Assembly (NCBI GenBank): GCA_022842625.1
Contig: JALHPG010000003.1
Location: 1-53,502, forward strand
From: Bacteroidia bacterium
Lineage (GTDB): Bacteria > Bacteroidota > Bacteroidia > B-17B0 > Aurantibacillaceae
Length of the DNA stretch: 53,502 nucleotides
Direction of reading: 5' to 3'
Shown: positions 17,648 through 26,351 of the stretch, in pieces
How positions within the stretch are numbered: position 1 is the first letter of the stretch
How the letters are laid out: each line of letters begins with the position of its first letter
Made by a program: the position numbers and the translations under genes
Notes under the pieces: model-generated
Databases searched by the model: none
The model's input: only the letters and a program-made list of their open reading frames with translations
What the model was told of the DNA's origin: nothing

Positions 17648-18150
17648 TGAGTAAGGTAAAGATATTAGATACCCTTCAAATAGATCAGAAATTAAGTCGT
17701 TTGGCTTATGAGGTTTATGAGAACAATTTTTCTGAAAAAGAATTGCTAATCGTTGGCATTGATGGGAATGGCTACAAAGTAGCTAATCATCTATGCGAAA
17801 AATTAAAAAAAATATCTCCATTAAAAATTACCTTAGGTAAAATTAAACTCAATAAAGATAAGCCCTGGGAAGGCGAACCCTTAACCGATTTTGATGAAAA
17901 AGCATTTGTGAACAAAACTATTATTTTAGTTGATGATGTTTTAAATAGCGGTAAAACATTAATGTATGCCGTAAAATTATTTTTAGATAAGCCGGTTAAA
18001 AAAATTAATACAGTAATATTAGTAGACAGAAGCCATACCCGTTTTCCGGTAAAAGCAGATTTTGTTGGACTTAGATTAAGCACAACACTGCAAGAACATA
18101 TTGAAGCAGATTTTTCAAAAAAAGGCAAAGAAACCGTTTATTTAGTTTAA
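17647..18150 (+). CDS. PyrR-like phosphoribosyltransferase
   Basis: A type I PRTase of 167 residues. The PRPP-binding loop IILVDDVLNSGKT is at 92-104. The C-terminal part (LVDRSHTRFPVKADFVGLRL, then STTLQEHIE) follows the PyrR layout, in which it is LVDRGHRELPI.ADYVG. PyrR proteins are uracil PRTases that may also bind pyr mRNA; whether this one regulates cannot be seen, and no pyrimidine gene is nearby. Start ATG overlaps the dapA stop by one base. Confidence 0.85.
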   Translation: MSKVKILDTLQIDQKLSRLAYEVYENNFSEKELLIVGIDGNGYKVANHLCEKLKKISPLKITLGKIKLNKDKPWEGEPLTDFDEKAFVNKTIILVDDVLNSGKTLMYAVKLFLDKPVKKINTVILVDRSHTRFPVKADFVGLRLSTTLQEHIEADFSKKGKETVYLV

Positions 18151-18154
18151 GTAA

Positions 18155-19390
18155 TTGACAGATCCATCAAAAATATCACATCAAAAACAAATTCAGGATC
18201 TAAAACTGAATGCATTACTTGAGGTAACAAAAGCGATCAATAATAATTTTTCTACAGGACAATTACTCGATCTCTATCAGGAAATTTTAGAAAATCGTTT
18301 AGGGGTAGGAAAATTAGTGCTATTTAGTTTTGAAACCGAATGGAAATGTTTACTAAAGTATGGTATTAACAAGGAGCTAGGCGCAATTCAATTTGAAGAA
18401 GAACTGCTTTCTATAAGCGAAATTGAAACAATAAACTATAATAAGGGCGAATTAAGTAAACAATTTGAAATTGTAATTCCTGTTTTTCATAAGAAAACAC
18501 CTTTAGCTTATGTGTTATTAAGTGATGTGAATGAAGAAAAACTTGAATTAAGCGCAGCGATAAAACATTTACCTTTTGTTCAAACGCTTACCAATATTAT
18601 TGTTGTAGCCATTGAAAACAAAAAATTATTTAAAGAGAACATTCAAAAAGCACAAATAAATAAAGAATTAGAGTTGGCAAAAAGTATGCAGCAAATGCTT
18701 TTTCCAAAAGACCTGCCAAACTCTGATGGATTATTGGTTGCAGCAAAATATTTACCGCATCAACAAGTTGGCGGCGATTATTATGATTTTATAAAATTAA
18801 ATAATCACGAATTTGTTTTTTGCGTTGCTGATGTTAGTGGTAAAGGTGTAGCCGCTGCTTTATTAATGAGCAATATACAAGCCACCTTACAAAGCTTAAT
18901 TACTTTTACCCACAATCTAAAAGATATTATAATAGAGCTTAACAAACGTGTAATTACCAACGCTAAGAACGAAAAATTTGTGTCGTTATTTTTAGCAAAA
19001 TTAAACACCAAAAGTCAGCAGTTAACCTACATCAATGCCGGCCACAACCCTCCTATTTTATTTTACGAAAATAAATTTATGGAGTTAAGTAATGGTTGTC
19101 CGCTTTTAGGCATTGCCGAGATCCTGCCGGTTATAAATGTTGAGATCTTTAATTACACCTCTGAATTTACATTGTTATGTTATACCGACGGATTAACAGA
19201 TACTATCAACTCCGAAAAAGAAACGATCAGTGTTGAATCTATCGAAGACCTAATGAGAAAAAATAACAAATCAACTCCCGATTTTTTAAATAAGGCCATT
19301 TTATTTTACGCCGAAGAATTTAAAGGAGAAGTTGAATTTCCGGATGATATTGCCTTGTTAACACTAAAGGTAAGCGACCTTAATTTTTAA
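18155..19390 (+). CDS. SpoIIE/RsbU-type PP2C protein phosphatase with N-terminal GAF-like region
   Basis: A protein of 411 residues. Residues about 10-165 look like a GAF-type sensor, and a short helical linker (KAQINKELELAKSMQQMLFP) leads into a PP2C SIG domain. Metal-binding motifs are present: VGGDYYDF, VADVSGKGVAAALLMS, NAGHNPPIL, CYTDGLTD and PDDIALL. Such phosphatases act on anti-sigma-antagonist proteins in partner-switching systems; no partner kinase or STAS protein is nearby. The only possible start is TTG at 18155, four bases after the PRTase stop, since the next in-frame ATG is deep inside the protein. Soluble. Last gene of the lhgO-dapA-PRTase run. Confidence 0.9.
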   Translation: MTDPSKISHQKQIQDLKLNALLEVTKAINNNFSTGQLLDLYQEILENRLGVGKLVLFSFETEWKCLLKYGINKELGAIQFEEELLSISEIETINYNKGELSKQFEIVIPVFHKKTPLAYVLLSDVNEEKLELSAAIKHLPFVQTLTNIIVVAIENKKLFKENIQKAQINKELELAKSMQQMLFPKDLPNSDGLLVAAKYLPHQQVGGDYYDFIKLNNHEFVFCVADVSGKGVAAALLMSNIQATLQSLITFTHNLKDIIIELNKRVITNAKNEKFVSLFLAKLNTKSQQLTYINAGHNPPILFYENKFMELSNGCPLLGIAEILPVINVEIFNYTSEFTLLCYTDGLTDTINSEKETISVESIEDLMRKNNKSTPDFLNKAILFYAEEFKGEVEFPDDIALLTLKVSDLNF

Positions 19391-19392
19391 AA

Positions 19393-20838
19393 TTAGATCT
19401 TAACTTTTTCTTTCTTTTTATAATATAGATCTATAGAGACTAAAGCCGCAAGGAACGACCAAAACGGCAAAGAAAGTTTATCGGTATCTAAGAAATTATT
19501 TAAAAAGCCGTGAACAAAGTAAGTCATTAAGCCCAAGAATATTCCTATAACCAGTATTTTAATTTCCGGTTCGGCTACAGAATACACTAACTTATAACCC
19601 AAAGAAGTACTATAAAATAATATTGAAATTACTATGAGCAATCCCATTACCCCTTGTTCTGATAAGGGTCCCAAATATTCGCTATGTGCGTTACCATTTG
19701 TGCCAAAATTTGTACTAATAATAGTTCGCTCGCTGCTTAACTGATAAGGTGCATATTTAAACATGTAAGTTCCGGGTCCCCAACCTAAAACTGGTTTATC
19801 TTTCCACATACGAATAGCACAGCTCCAACGATTTAATCGCTCTAAGTTCGAAGCATCTGTTGAAATATTTGAAACAGATTCTATATTATTTGAAAAGCTA
19901 CCCTCGGCATCTGTGTTATTTCTTCCGAGTGCAATAAAAATTTCTGTTTGAAAAACGTAGAATAAACTTCCAAAAACTATTAATGCTAAAACGATCGTTC
20001 TAAATTTTATTTTTAAAAAAAGTGAAATAAGAATTGAAATGGCAACAATTAAACTTAACCATCCTGCCCTGGCAAATGATAAAACGATGGCAAGGGTAAA
20101 TAAACAAAATAATGCAAGGGCAAAAATCCTTAAATATTTTGGGATACTTTTTATAAATGTAAAACTTAACATTACCGGAATAAACATCGCTAATGCCGCC
20201 CCATAAGCAGTGTGATCATTATAAAAAGGAGAAACAACCCAATCGGCAGCCTTATCGTTAAAATTAAATTTAGCATGCTGAAAAATAGTATAAAACACTA
20301 CTAATGCCAAAGCAGAAGAGTACGCAAAAATAAAATTGATGATGTTTTTTTTATTTTGAAACAAATGCGGCATTATAATGTAACAACTAAAAATAAACCA
20401 TAAGCGAGAAATGAGATATTTAAAAGAAATTATTACTTCGGTGCTTGTTAAAGAAGTAAAGAACATCCATGCTAATTGAATTATAATTAAAAGAGTAATT
20501 GGATGATTAAGGAATTTTTTATCTGTTATGCTTGAACTGAGTTCATTAAAGAGATAAAGCAACATAACTCCTGCCATTAAGGGCTCAGAAGGTAAACTTA
20601 GATCCATTCCATCAGATAAACCTAACTCTTTTAAGGTTATTGATAGTGGTGTGCAAAAAGCTAAAAAGAACACTAATTTTTGTAAATGAAATAGTGCAGT
20701 GTAAACAATGATCAATACAACCGGAATAGCATTATAAACATAAAAAAGATCTTTTTTGTACGCTAAAACATAAGCGTTACCAAAGATGTAAGCTAAAATT
20801 AAAATTTGAAATAAATATGTTTTTAAATATTTGGTCAA
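19393..20838 (-). CDS. O-antigen ligase/polymerase family membrane protein (Wzy-like)
   Basis: An integral membrane protein of 481 residues with about 11-12 predicted helices. The large periplasmic loop carries WGPGTYMFKYAPYQL and GTNGNAHSEYLGPLSEQGV, matching the GxG/HxExL motif of the Wzy_C/WaaL family. It would polymerise or transfer surface polysaccharide repeat units. Last gene of a four-gene minus-strand operon (flippase, two chain-length regulators, this gene), separated by one base from its upstream neighbour. Ligase and polymerase cannot be separated by sequence here. Confidence 0.88.
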   Translation of the reverse strand: MTKYLKTYLFQILILAYIFGNAYVLAYKKDLFYVYNAIPVVLIIVYTALFHLQKLVFFLAFCTPLSITLKELGLSDGMDLSLPSEPLMAGVMLLYLFNELSSSITDKKFLNHPITLLIIIQLAWMFFTSLTSTEVIISFKYLISRLWFIFSCYIIMPHLFQNKKNIINFIFAYSSALALVVFYTIFQHAKFNFNDKAADWVVSPFYNDHTAYGAALAMFIPVMLSFTFIKSIPKYLRIFALALFCLFTLAIVLSFARAGWLSLIVAISILISLFLKIKFRTIVLALIVFGSLFYVFQTEIFIALGRNNTDAEGSFSNNIESVSNISTDASNLERLNRWSCAIRMWKDKPVLGWGPGTYMFKYAPYQLSSERTIISTNFGTNGNAHSEYLGPLSEQGVMGLLIVISILFYSTSLGYKLVYSVAEPEIKILVIGIFLGLMTYFVHGFLNNFLDTDKLSLPFWSFLAALVSIDLYYKKKEKVKI

Positions 20839-20839
20839 T

Positions 20840-21766
20840 TTAGATCAATTCCTTTGAACGGTTTTTATATAAAAAGAAAACCAAGGTCATTAAAAATGCA
20901 GACAAAGAGGATATCATAACAATTACCCATCTTATTGGAGTGCATTTTTTATCTTGTAAATTAGGTTTGCTTACGTAAACATAAAAATCCATATCACCAC
21001 TAACATCCAACAAATAAGCATCATTTTTAATTTTTATTTGGGTATATGATTTTAAAGTTGATTTAACTCTTCCATCTAAAACTTTTAATTCAGTTCCTTT
21101 TTCTTTTATTCCCTTTACTGTTAATTGGGCACTTTCATTTAAGCTCGAACCTGTAGAAAGTTGTTTACTTAAATATTTAGCCTGATCTTTTTCATCTAAA
21201 ATATTATATTCTGTTTTAATTTTTAAAATAGAAGTACTTAATGAATCAAGCTCTTTAGACTGAATTTCAATTACCTTTTTGGTGTTTTCGAGATATTGAT
21301 TAACAATTTTTCTTTTAGTTTCTTTTATTAATTGATTGGTATTTAAAACCAAGGCGGCGTTTAATTTTTGTGCAAAGGCTGGATCTTCATCCTTAATAGT
21401 AATATCAATAGATTCATAAATGGTTGGAGAAATTAGTACATTTTCCATGAACATAAAATCAAATAATGCCTTACCCCCTTTGGTACTAAGAGTATCAACC
21501 CCGTATCTAGAAAATAGATTAAAGTCCTTCGCTATTTTTAGTTTTACATCTTCGCTTAAAAAATATTGCAACAATTGCTCACTTGGTGATTCTTCTGAAT
21601 TGCGAAATAAGTTAACAGGGTATACTACCGAATTAGATTTAAACTTTTCTTTAATCAAAAATGAAGCGCCATAAGATAATACAGCAGCACCAATTACCAC
21701 TAAAACAAATACTTTTTTGTTCTTAAAAATGGTTTTTATAATATTCAACGAATCAAACTTTTCCAT
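20840..21766 (-). CDS. Wzz-like polysaccharide co-polymerase
   Basis: A protein of 308 residues with two transmembrane helices (about 18-38 and 279-299) bracketing a periplasmic coiled-coil domain. The cytosolic C-terminus is short and there is no tyrosine-kinase domain, so it is a chain-length determinant rather than a Wzc-type kinase. RPTRWVIVM-like CTPIRWVIVM precedes the second helix, as in the family (conserved Pro). Overlaps none; 5 bp after the second Wzz-like gene. It would set glycan chain length with the Wzy-like neighbour. Confidence 0.85.
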   Translation of the reverse strand: MEKFDSLNIIKTIFKNKKVFVLVVIGAAVLSYGASFLIKEKFKSNSVVYPVNLFRNSEESPSEQLLQYFLSEDVKLKIAKDFNLFSRYGVDTLSTKGGKALFDFMFMENVLISPTIYESIDITIKDEDPAFAQKLNAALVLNTNQLIKETKRKIVNQYLENTKKVIEIQSKELDSLSTSILKIKTEYNILDEKDQAKYLSKQLSTGSSLNESAQLTVKGIKEKGTELKVLDGRVKSTLKSYTQIKIKNDAYLLDVSGDMDFYVYVSKPNLQDKKCTPIRWVIVMISSLSAFLMTLVFFLYKNRSKELI

Positions 21767-21771
21767 AACAG

Positions 21772-22770
21772 TTAGTCTTGCAGTTTTAATTTATTAAACT
21801 TTTCACGAAACAAGAGAAAAAGAAATCCTAATAAATTACTGGCAATAACAGTAATGCTTAGGATCAATAATCTATTCGGTTTTGCTTTATATTCATTAGG
21901 CTTAGCCTTTTCCACAACAAATTTAATTGGCAAACTTGTATTATAATTCACAAGCGCTTCGTCGTACTTAGCTTTAATATCAGGATATTTAAAACTGTAT
22001 TTTTCTAAATTATCGTGAATGTTTTGGTAAGCGCTACCATATTTTTTTAGTGTGTCTAATTTAGCTTCAAGGCGGTTAATGGCTCCTGCATCATTTTTCT
22101 CAAGAGCCTTTGCATAACTTTTTGTGTAAGCTTTTACCTGCTCTTTGTAATGTAAAACGCCTAATTTTCTTAACACATTTAAACTGTCTTCAAGCTCCTT
22201 CATTCTAAGTAAAGTATTTTCGTACTCCTCTTTCACGATCTTTAAAACCCCCAAAGTAATTGTCTTAGTCATTTCGTGTTTAACAGTATCGCAATAATCT
22301 GTAATGCCATTTGCAATTTGCGCTGCGCCATCGGCTGTATAATCATATACCTCAACCTTTACGCTATTAAACTCTGTTCTTTTAATGGTAACCATATCGT
22401 CCCACTTTAATTTTAAATAATGATAACCAAAAACAGTATCTTTTATTTTCCAACGATCCCAAAGATCATAAGCATTGGCTACTTTTAATTTTAAAGCGTC
22501 AGAACTTAGAAATTGGATCAATTTTTCAACATCATCCTCATCCCCAATTTGCATATAATCTTCCTGATTACCAGAATTAGGTTCGATAACTAATTTTGAA
22601 ACTGAAAATTGTCGGGAGGCAAACAAAACAGCAGTAGACTTATATTGTTTTGGCATTAAAAAAACAAGAATACCCGTAACAAGTGCACTTGCTATTGTAA
22701 TAAGAAGAAAAGTTCTCCTCCACTTAAATATCTTTAGTATTAATTCTTTCGCTGAAATCTCTTCAATCAT
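21772..22770 (-). CDS. Second Wzz-like polysaccharide co-polymerase
   Basis: A protein of 332 residues with helices at about 21-40 and 303-323 and a long periplasmic coiled-coil segment (residues about 165-280, rich in Lys, Glu and Leu). It lacks a kinase domain. PxxPNRLLILSIT before the second helix is the typical proline-rich entry. It lies two bases downstream of the flippase gene. Together with the 20840-21766 gene it forms a tandem pair of diverged co-polymerases; both may be needed, or each may serve a different polymer. Confidence 0.85.
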   Translation of the reverse strand: MIEEISAKELILKIFKWRRTFLLITIASALVTGILVFLMPKQYKSTAVLFASRQFSVSKLVIEPNSGNQEDYMQIGDEDDVEKLIQFLSSDALKLKVANAYDLWDRWKIKDTVFGYHYLKLKWDDMVTIKRTEFNSVKVEVYDYTADGAAQIANGITDYCDTVKHEMTKTITLGVLKIVKEEYENTLLRMKELEDSLNVLRKLGVLHYKEQVKAYTKSYAKALEKNDAGAINRLEAKLDTLKKYGSAYQNIHDNLEKYSFKYPDIKAKYDEALVNYNTSLPIKFVVEKAKPNEYKAKPNRLLILSITVIASNLLGFLFLLFREKFNKLKLQD

Positions 22771-22772
22771 AT

Positions 22773-24218
22773 TTATTTATATTTTATGAAACGTAAAACG
22801 GATTTAATGCTTATCATCCCTGTAACAAACGCTAATAAGCCACTAAATATAAGCATTATTATGAAATTATATATCCAAAAACCGGTTAAATTCATGGTAA
22901 AATAATTGGCAAAAACAATGCCAACTATAAAAAAGAACAAGGATAATAGTAAGCGTTTATTAAAATGAAATTTAAATACTTTATAGGAGATAAAAACCTG
23001 TATTAAGCAGGTTAAAAATTGAGTAACTACACTGGCAACAGCACTTCCAAGGGCATAAAACTGAGGGATCAAAATAAAATTTAAAAGCAGATTAATTAAA
23101 ATACCGCTAATGGCCATTAAATTTAAATACTTTAAATTTCCATTAGCCGTTAAAAGAGTTCCAAAAATATAGGTTATTGAAATAGCTGTAAAGCAACTCA
23201 TTAAAAGTGCTAAGATCTGGTAACCTTCAGAATTTCCTTTGTATAACATTTCGCAAAACCTATCCGCATAAAAGAAACTGCTAATAGAAACTATCAATGC
23301 CGGGGTTAACAATAAGGTGAAAGCTAATTTTACGATCTTTTCAATATTTTCTTTGTTTTTTAACATCCTGCTAAATAGCGGCAACAGTTGTACCGAAAAC
23401 AAATAGGCGATCATATTTGCCGCATCCAACAATCTAAATGCTTTTGCATAAATACCACTTTGTTCTTTTCCTAAATTTCCCGGCAAAATGCGTTCGATCA
23501 TTACGCTATCTAATCGATTATAAAACGTCATTAATAAAACCAAAATAGCAAAGGGAAAACTTTTTTTAAGGATCATGCGATTAAAAGCCCAGTCCCAATT
23601 AAGTTTAAACGTGTGTGTTTTATTTAAAACCACTAAAAAGCCGATTAGCGCAGTAAGGCCGTAACCTATTGTTTGTGCATAAACAAAGCTCATTACATCT
23701 ACCTCAAAACCAAAAAGATTAAACATTAAGGCTGCAACAATAATGATCATTATTACACGGTCTAAAACCGACATGATACTGTCTAAACGAAATAAATGAA
23801 GGGCTAATAAATTTGATCTTAAAAAAAGAATAAAACTCAAAAAGAAATTATTAATGCAAAGGATAACTAAAAGCTTAATGTATCGCACCTCAAAATCTAA
23901 CACAAAAAAACCAACCAATAAGGTAACAGAGATATAAAGCAAGCCTAAAACAAACTTTAAACTAAGCATTTTGCTAAAGTGTTTGCTTAATAAATGACTG
24001 TGTTGAGCAATATTTTTATTATTAAAATTGGTTAAACCAAAGTCTAATAAAATATTTATTAGAAAGGAGAAGTTAAATAAAACGAAGTACTCGCCATAGC
24101 TAACATTACCAACCTTCATCTGAACGTTAGGCTCGATGGCTAATATCCAAAATGGCTTAATTAACAAATTAAGTATCAGCAGGATAGCTAAATCAAATAT
24201 GAATTTCTTTTTTTGCAC
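22773..24218 (-). CDS. Polysaccharide flippase (Wzx-like, MATE/MOP fold)
   Basis: An integral membrane protein of 481 residues with about 12-14 helices, of the PST/MOP type that moves lipid-linked repeat units across the inner membrane. The conserved central region YNRLDSVMIERILPGNLGKEQSGIYAKAFRLLDAAN contains the family's DxxMI...G.Y..A pattern. First gene of the minus-strand operon. The start is GTG at 24218; an exact promoter core TATATTTG ends 8 bases before it, so the leader is only a few bases long. Confidence 0.88.
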   Translation of the reverse strand: MQKKKFIFDLAILLILNLLIKPFWILAIEPNVQMKVGNVSYGEYFVLFNFSFLINILLDFGLTNFNNKNIAQHSHLLSKHFSKMLSLKFVLGLLYISVTLLVGFFVLDFEVRYIKLLVILCINNFFLSFILFLRSNLLALHLFRLDSIMSVLDRVIMIIIVAALMFNLFGFEVDVMSFVYAQTIGYGLTALIGFLVVLNKTHTFKLNWDWAFNRMILKKSFPFAILVLLMTFYNRLDSVMIERILPGNLGKEQSGIYAKAFRLLDAANMIAYLFSVQLLPLFSRMLKNKENIEKIVKLAFTLLLTPALIVSISSFFYADRFCEMLYKGNSEGYQILALLMSCFTAISITYIFGTLLTANGNLKYLNLMAISGILINLLLNFILIPQFYALGSAVASVVTQFLTCLIQVFISYKVFKFHFNKRLLLSLFFFIVGIVFANYFTMNLTGFWIYNFIIMLIFSGLLAFVTGMISIKSVLRFIKYK

Positions 24219-24226
24219 AAAAGCAG

Positions 24227-24234
24227 CAAATATA
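24227..24234 (-). promoter_or_regulatory. TAnnTTTG core of the polysaccharide operon
   Basis: On the minus strand TATATTTG (24234 to 24227) followed after 8 bases by the GTG start of the flippase. It lies back-to-back with the core of the divergent glycosyltransferase at 24268-24275, so one 61-bp gap holds both promoters. Confidence 0.5.
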
Positions 24235-24267
24235 GGCTTTTTTATGGTTTAAACTAATCTAAATTCA

Positions 24268-24275
24268 TAGATTTG
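24268..24275 (+). promoter_or_regulatory. TAnnTTTG core 4 bases before the GTG of the GT4 gene (leaderless type)
   Basis: TAGATTTG, then CCGG, then GTG at 24280. The in-frame codon at 24268-24270 is a stop, so GTG is the first possible start. Transcription is predicted to begin at or beside it. Confidence 0.55.
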
Positions 24276-24279
24276 CCGG

Positions 24280-25404
24280 GTGCAAATAGTTGTAAATACC
24301 CGAATTTTATTGAAAGATCGCCTTGAAGGCATGGGCTGGTTCGCCTACCAAACTTTAAAAGAGATTACAAAAAACAATCCGGATGTACATTTTGTATTTC
24401 TGTTTGACAGAAATTTTAACGAGGAGTTTATTTTTTCAGACAATATTACCCCTCTGATCCTTTCTCCACAAGCAAGACACCCGTTTTTATATTATGCCTG
24501 GTTCCAGCATTCTGTTAAAGGATTGTTAAACAAAATGCAGCCCGACCTGTTTTTATCGCCAGATGGTTTTTTATCATTAGGCGCAAAGTGCAAGCAATTA
24601 CCGGTTATTCACGACATTAATTTTTTACACCATCCTCAAGATAGTAAATGGCTAACCGCAAAATATTACAATTATTATTTTCCAAAATTTGCTAAAGAGG
24701 CCACAAGAATTGCCACTGTTTCTGAATACAGCAAACACGATATTGCAAAAAATTACGGAATTAATGAAGAAAAAATAGACGTAGTGTATAACGGTATTAA
24801 TTCCTTTTTTAAACCTTTGGATGAAGTTTCAAAACAACAAACAAAACAAAAGTATACTGCCGGAAAAGATTATTTTATAAATGTAGGTTCCCTGCATCCT
24901 CGTAAAAACATTCCAAATCTTATTCGTGCGTTTTCTTTATTTAAAAAAGAAAGCAATTCAGATCTTAAATTAGTGCTCGCGGGTCCAAACTATTGGGGTG
25001 TTTCAGAAGTTCATAAAGTAATTAATGAAACCAATTTAAAAGATGATGTGATATTTACCGGAAGGTTGGCCGATGAAGAATTAAATCTTGTTTTAGGAAG
25101 TGCTTTTGCCTTAACGTTTGTACCGTATTATGAAGGTTTTGGAATACCGTTAATTGAAGCCATGCAAACCAATGTGCCAATAATTACAAGCAATGTAACC
25201 AGTATGCCTGAAATTGCCGGTGATGCAGCTCTTTTAATAAACCCACTTGAAGTGGTAGAATTAAAAAATGCCATGATGCAATTGTTGGAGAAGCCAGAGT
25301 TGAGAGCCAATTTAATTTCGAAAGGTAGTTCGCAAAAACAAAAATTTTCATGGGAAAAAAGTGCCGCTCTACTTTGGGAAAGTGTGTTAAAGGCCACTCA
25401 TTAA
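24280..25404 (+). CDS. Glycosyltransferase family 4 (GT-B)
   Basis: A retaining GT-B glycosyltransferase of 374 residues. The C-terminal nucleotide-sugar domain has NVGSLHPRKNIPNLIRAF and the E-x7-E motif EGFGIPLIE with IITSNVTSMPEIAGDAALLINP following. The N-terminal acceptor domain begins MQIVVNTRILLKDRLEGMGWF, a style seen in enzymes of surface-glycan assembly. Start codon GTG is the only in-frame option, with a stop ten bases upstream. Divergent from the Wzx/Wzz/Wzy operon and probably acting in the same pathway. Donor sugar unknown. Cytosolic or peripheral. Confidence 0.92.
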   Translation: MQIVVNTRILLKDRLEGMGWFAYQTLKEITKNNPDVHFVFLFDRNFNEEFIFSDNITPLILSPQARHPFLYYAWFQHSVKGLLNKMQPDLFLSPDGFLSLGAKCKQLPVIHDINFLHHPQDSKWLTAKYYNYYFPKFAKEATRIATVSEYSKHDIAKNYGINEEKIDVVYNGINSFFKPLDEVSKQQTKQKYTAGKDYFINVGSLHPRKNIPNLIRAFSLFKKESNSDLKLVLAGPNYWGVSEVHKVINETNLKDDVIFTGRLADEELNLVLGSAFALTFVPYYEGFGIPLIEAMQTNVPIITSNVTSMPEIAGDAALLINPLEVVELKNAMMQLLEKPELRANLISKGSSQKQKFSWEKSAALLWESVLKATH

Positions 25405-25429
25405 TTACCCTTAAAAAACTGTCACGCAA

Positions 25430-26314
25430 ATGATGAAAGTTTTATTTTTTATTTTGATAGTATTTATTGATTTGAAAATAAAATCTCAATCGTATATACC
25501 CATGCTCAATTCGCCTGCAGAATGGCAAGTTACAAATTGTTTTTTTGGCTGCGTAACCGATAAATATTATACTTCCGGCGACACTACCTTTAAAGGACAT
25601 ACCTATAAATTTTTAGATCTTTTTCATTACAACAAAAATTTTGTAATTAGAGAAGACACAGCATTACAAAGAATTTATATGCGAATTCCCGGATCACCAA
25701 CCGATACAAGCGAATGGCTTTTATATGACTTTAAACTTTTGGTAAATGACACTATGACTCTTTTTAATCCGGGGAGTCCATTTCCGGAAAAACCCGGTAA
25801 GTTTGTATTAGATTCTATTAAATTAAAACCATTACTTTCCAAAAATTACCGACATTTTTTTCTGCATTCTTTAGATACACTTAAATCAGGTGTTAAAAAT
25901 ACTATTTGGATCGAAGGAATTGGATCCTTGTGCCTTATTAATACACCCGGTGCTCCTCCTAAAATAAATGGTGCCGGGCAACTAAGTTGCTTTTTTAGTA
26001 ATAATAATCATGAATATCAAAATTTAGATTCTATTTCTTCCTGCCTGCCAATTTACCCGATAGGAATTAATGAAATAAATGACCCTAAAATGAAATTTTT
26101 GGTAAAACCCAATCCTGCCTCAAATAAACTACAGCTAGTTATGAATGAGGACTGTTCAGGTCAAAAAATTGAGATCATTAATTCAATGGGCACAATCATT
26201 ATTACACAAGAATATTCAAATTTTATAGATGTGTCAGGGCTTACTAATGGCCTATATTTTATTCGTTTTTTTTGGAACAAAAAACTATATATAACCAAAT
26301 TTATTAAGAATTAA
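25430..26314 (+). CDS. Small T9SS type A secreted protein of unknown function
   Basis: A protein of 294 residues with a signal peptide (residues 1-20, ending KIKSQS). The body (about 21-215) has no recognised domain; it is beta-rich and contains several Cys and Trp. The C-terminal sorting domain begins FLVKPNPASNKLQLV and ends KKLYITKFIKN, including GLYFIRF. Two ATGs lie in tandem at the start (25430 and 25433). It follows the GT4 gene by 25 bp in the same direction, though the two functions look unrelated. Predicted cell-surface or released. Confidence 0.85.
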   Translation: MMKVLFFILIVFIDLKIKSQSYIPMLNSPAEWQVTNCFFGCVTDKYYTSGDTTFKGHTYKFLDLFHYNKNFVIREDTALQRIYMRIPGSPTDTSEWLLYDFKLLVNDTMTLFNPGSPFPEKPGKFVLDSIKLKPLLSKNYRHFFLHSLDTLKSGVKNTIWIEGIGSLCLINTPGAPPKINGAGQLSCFFSNNNHEYQNLDSISSCLPIYPIGINEINDPKMKFLVKPNPASNKLQLVMNEDCSGQKIEIINSMGTIIITQEYSNFIDVSGLTNGLYFIRFFWNKKLYITKFIKN

Positions 26315-26351
26315 ATTAAGTTTTTGTTCGAAATCTTCCTTTAAAAAACGA

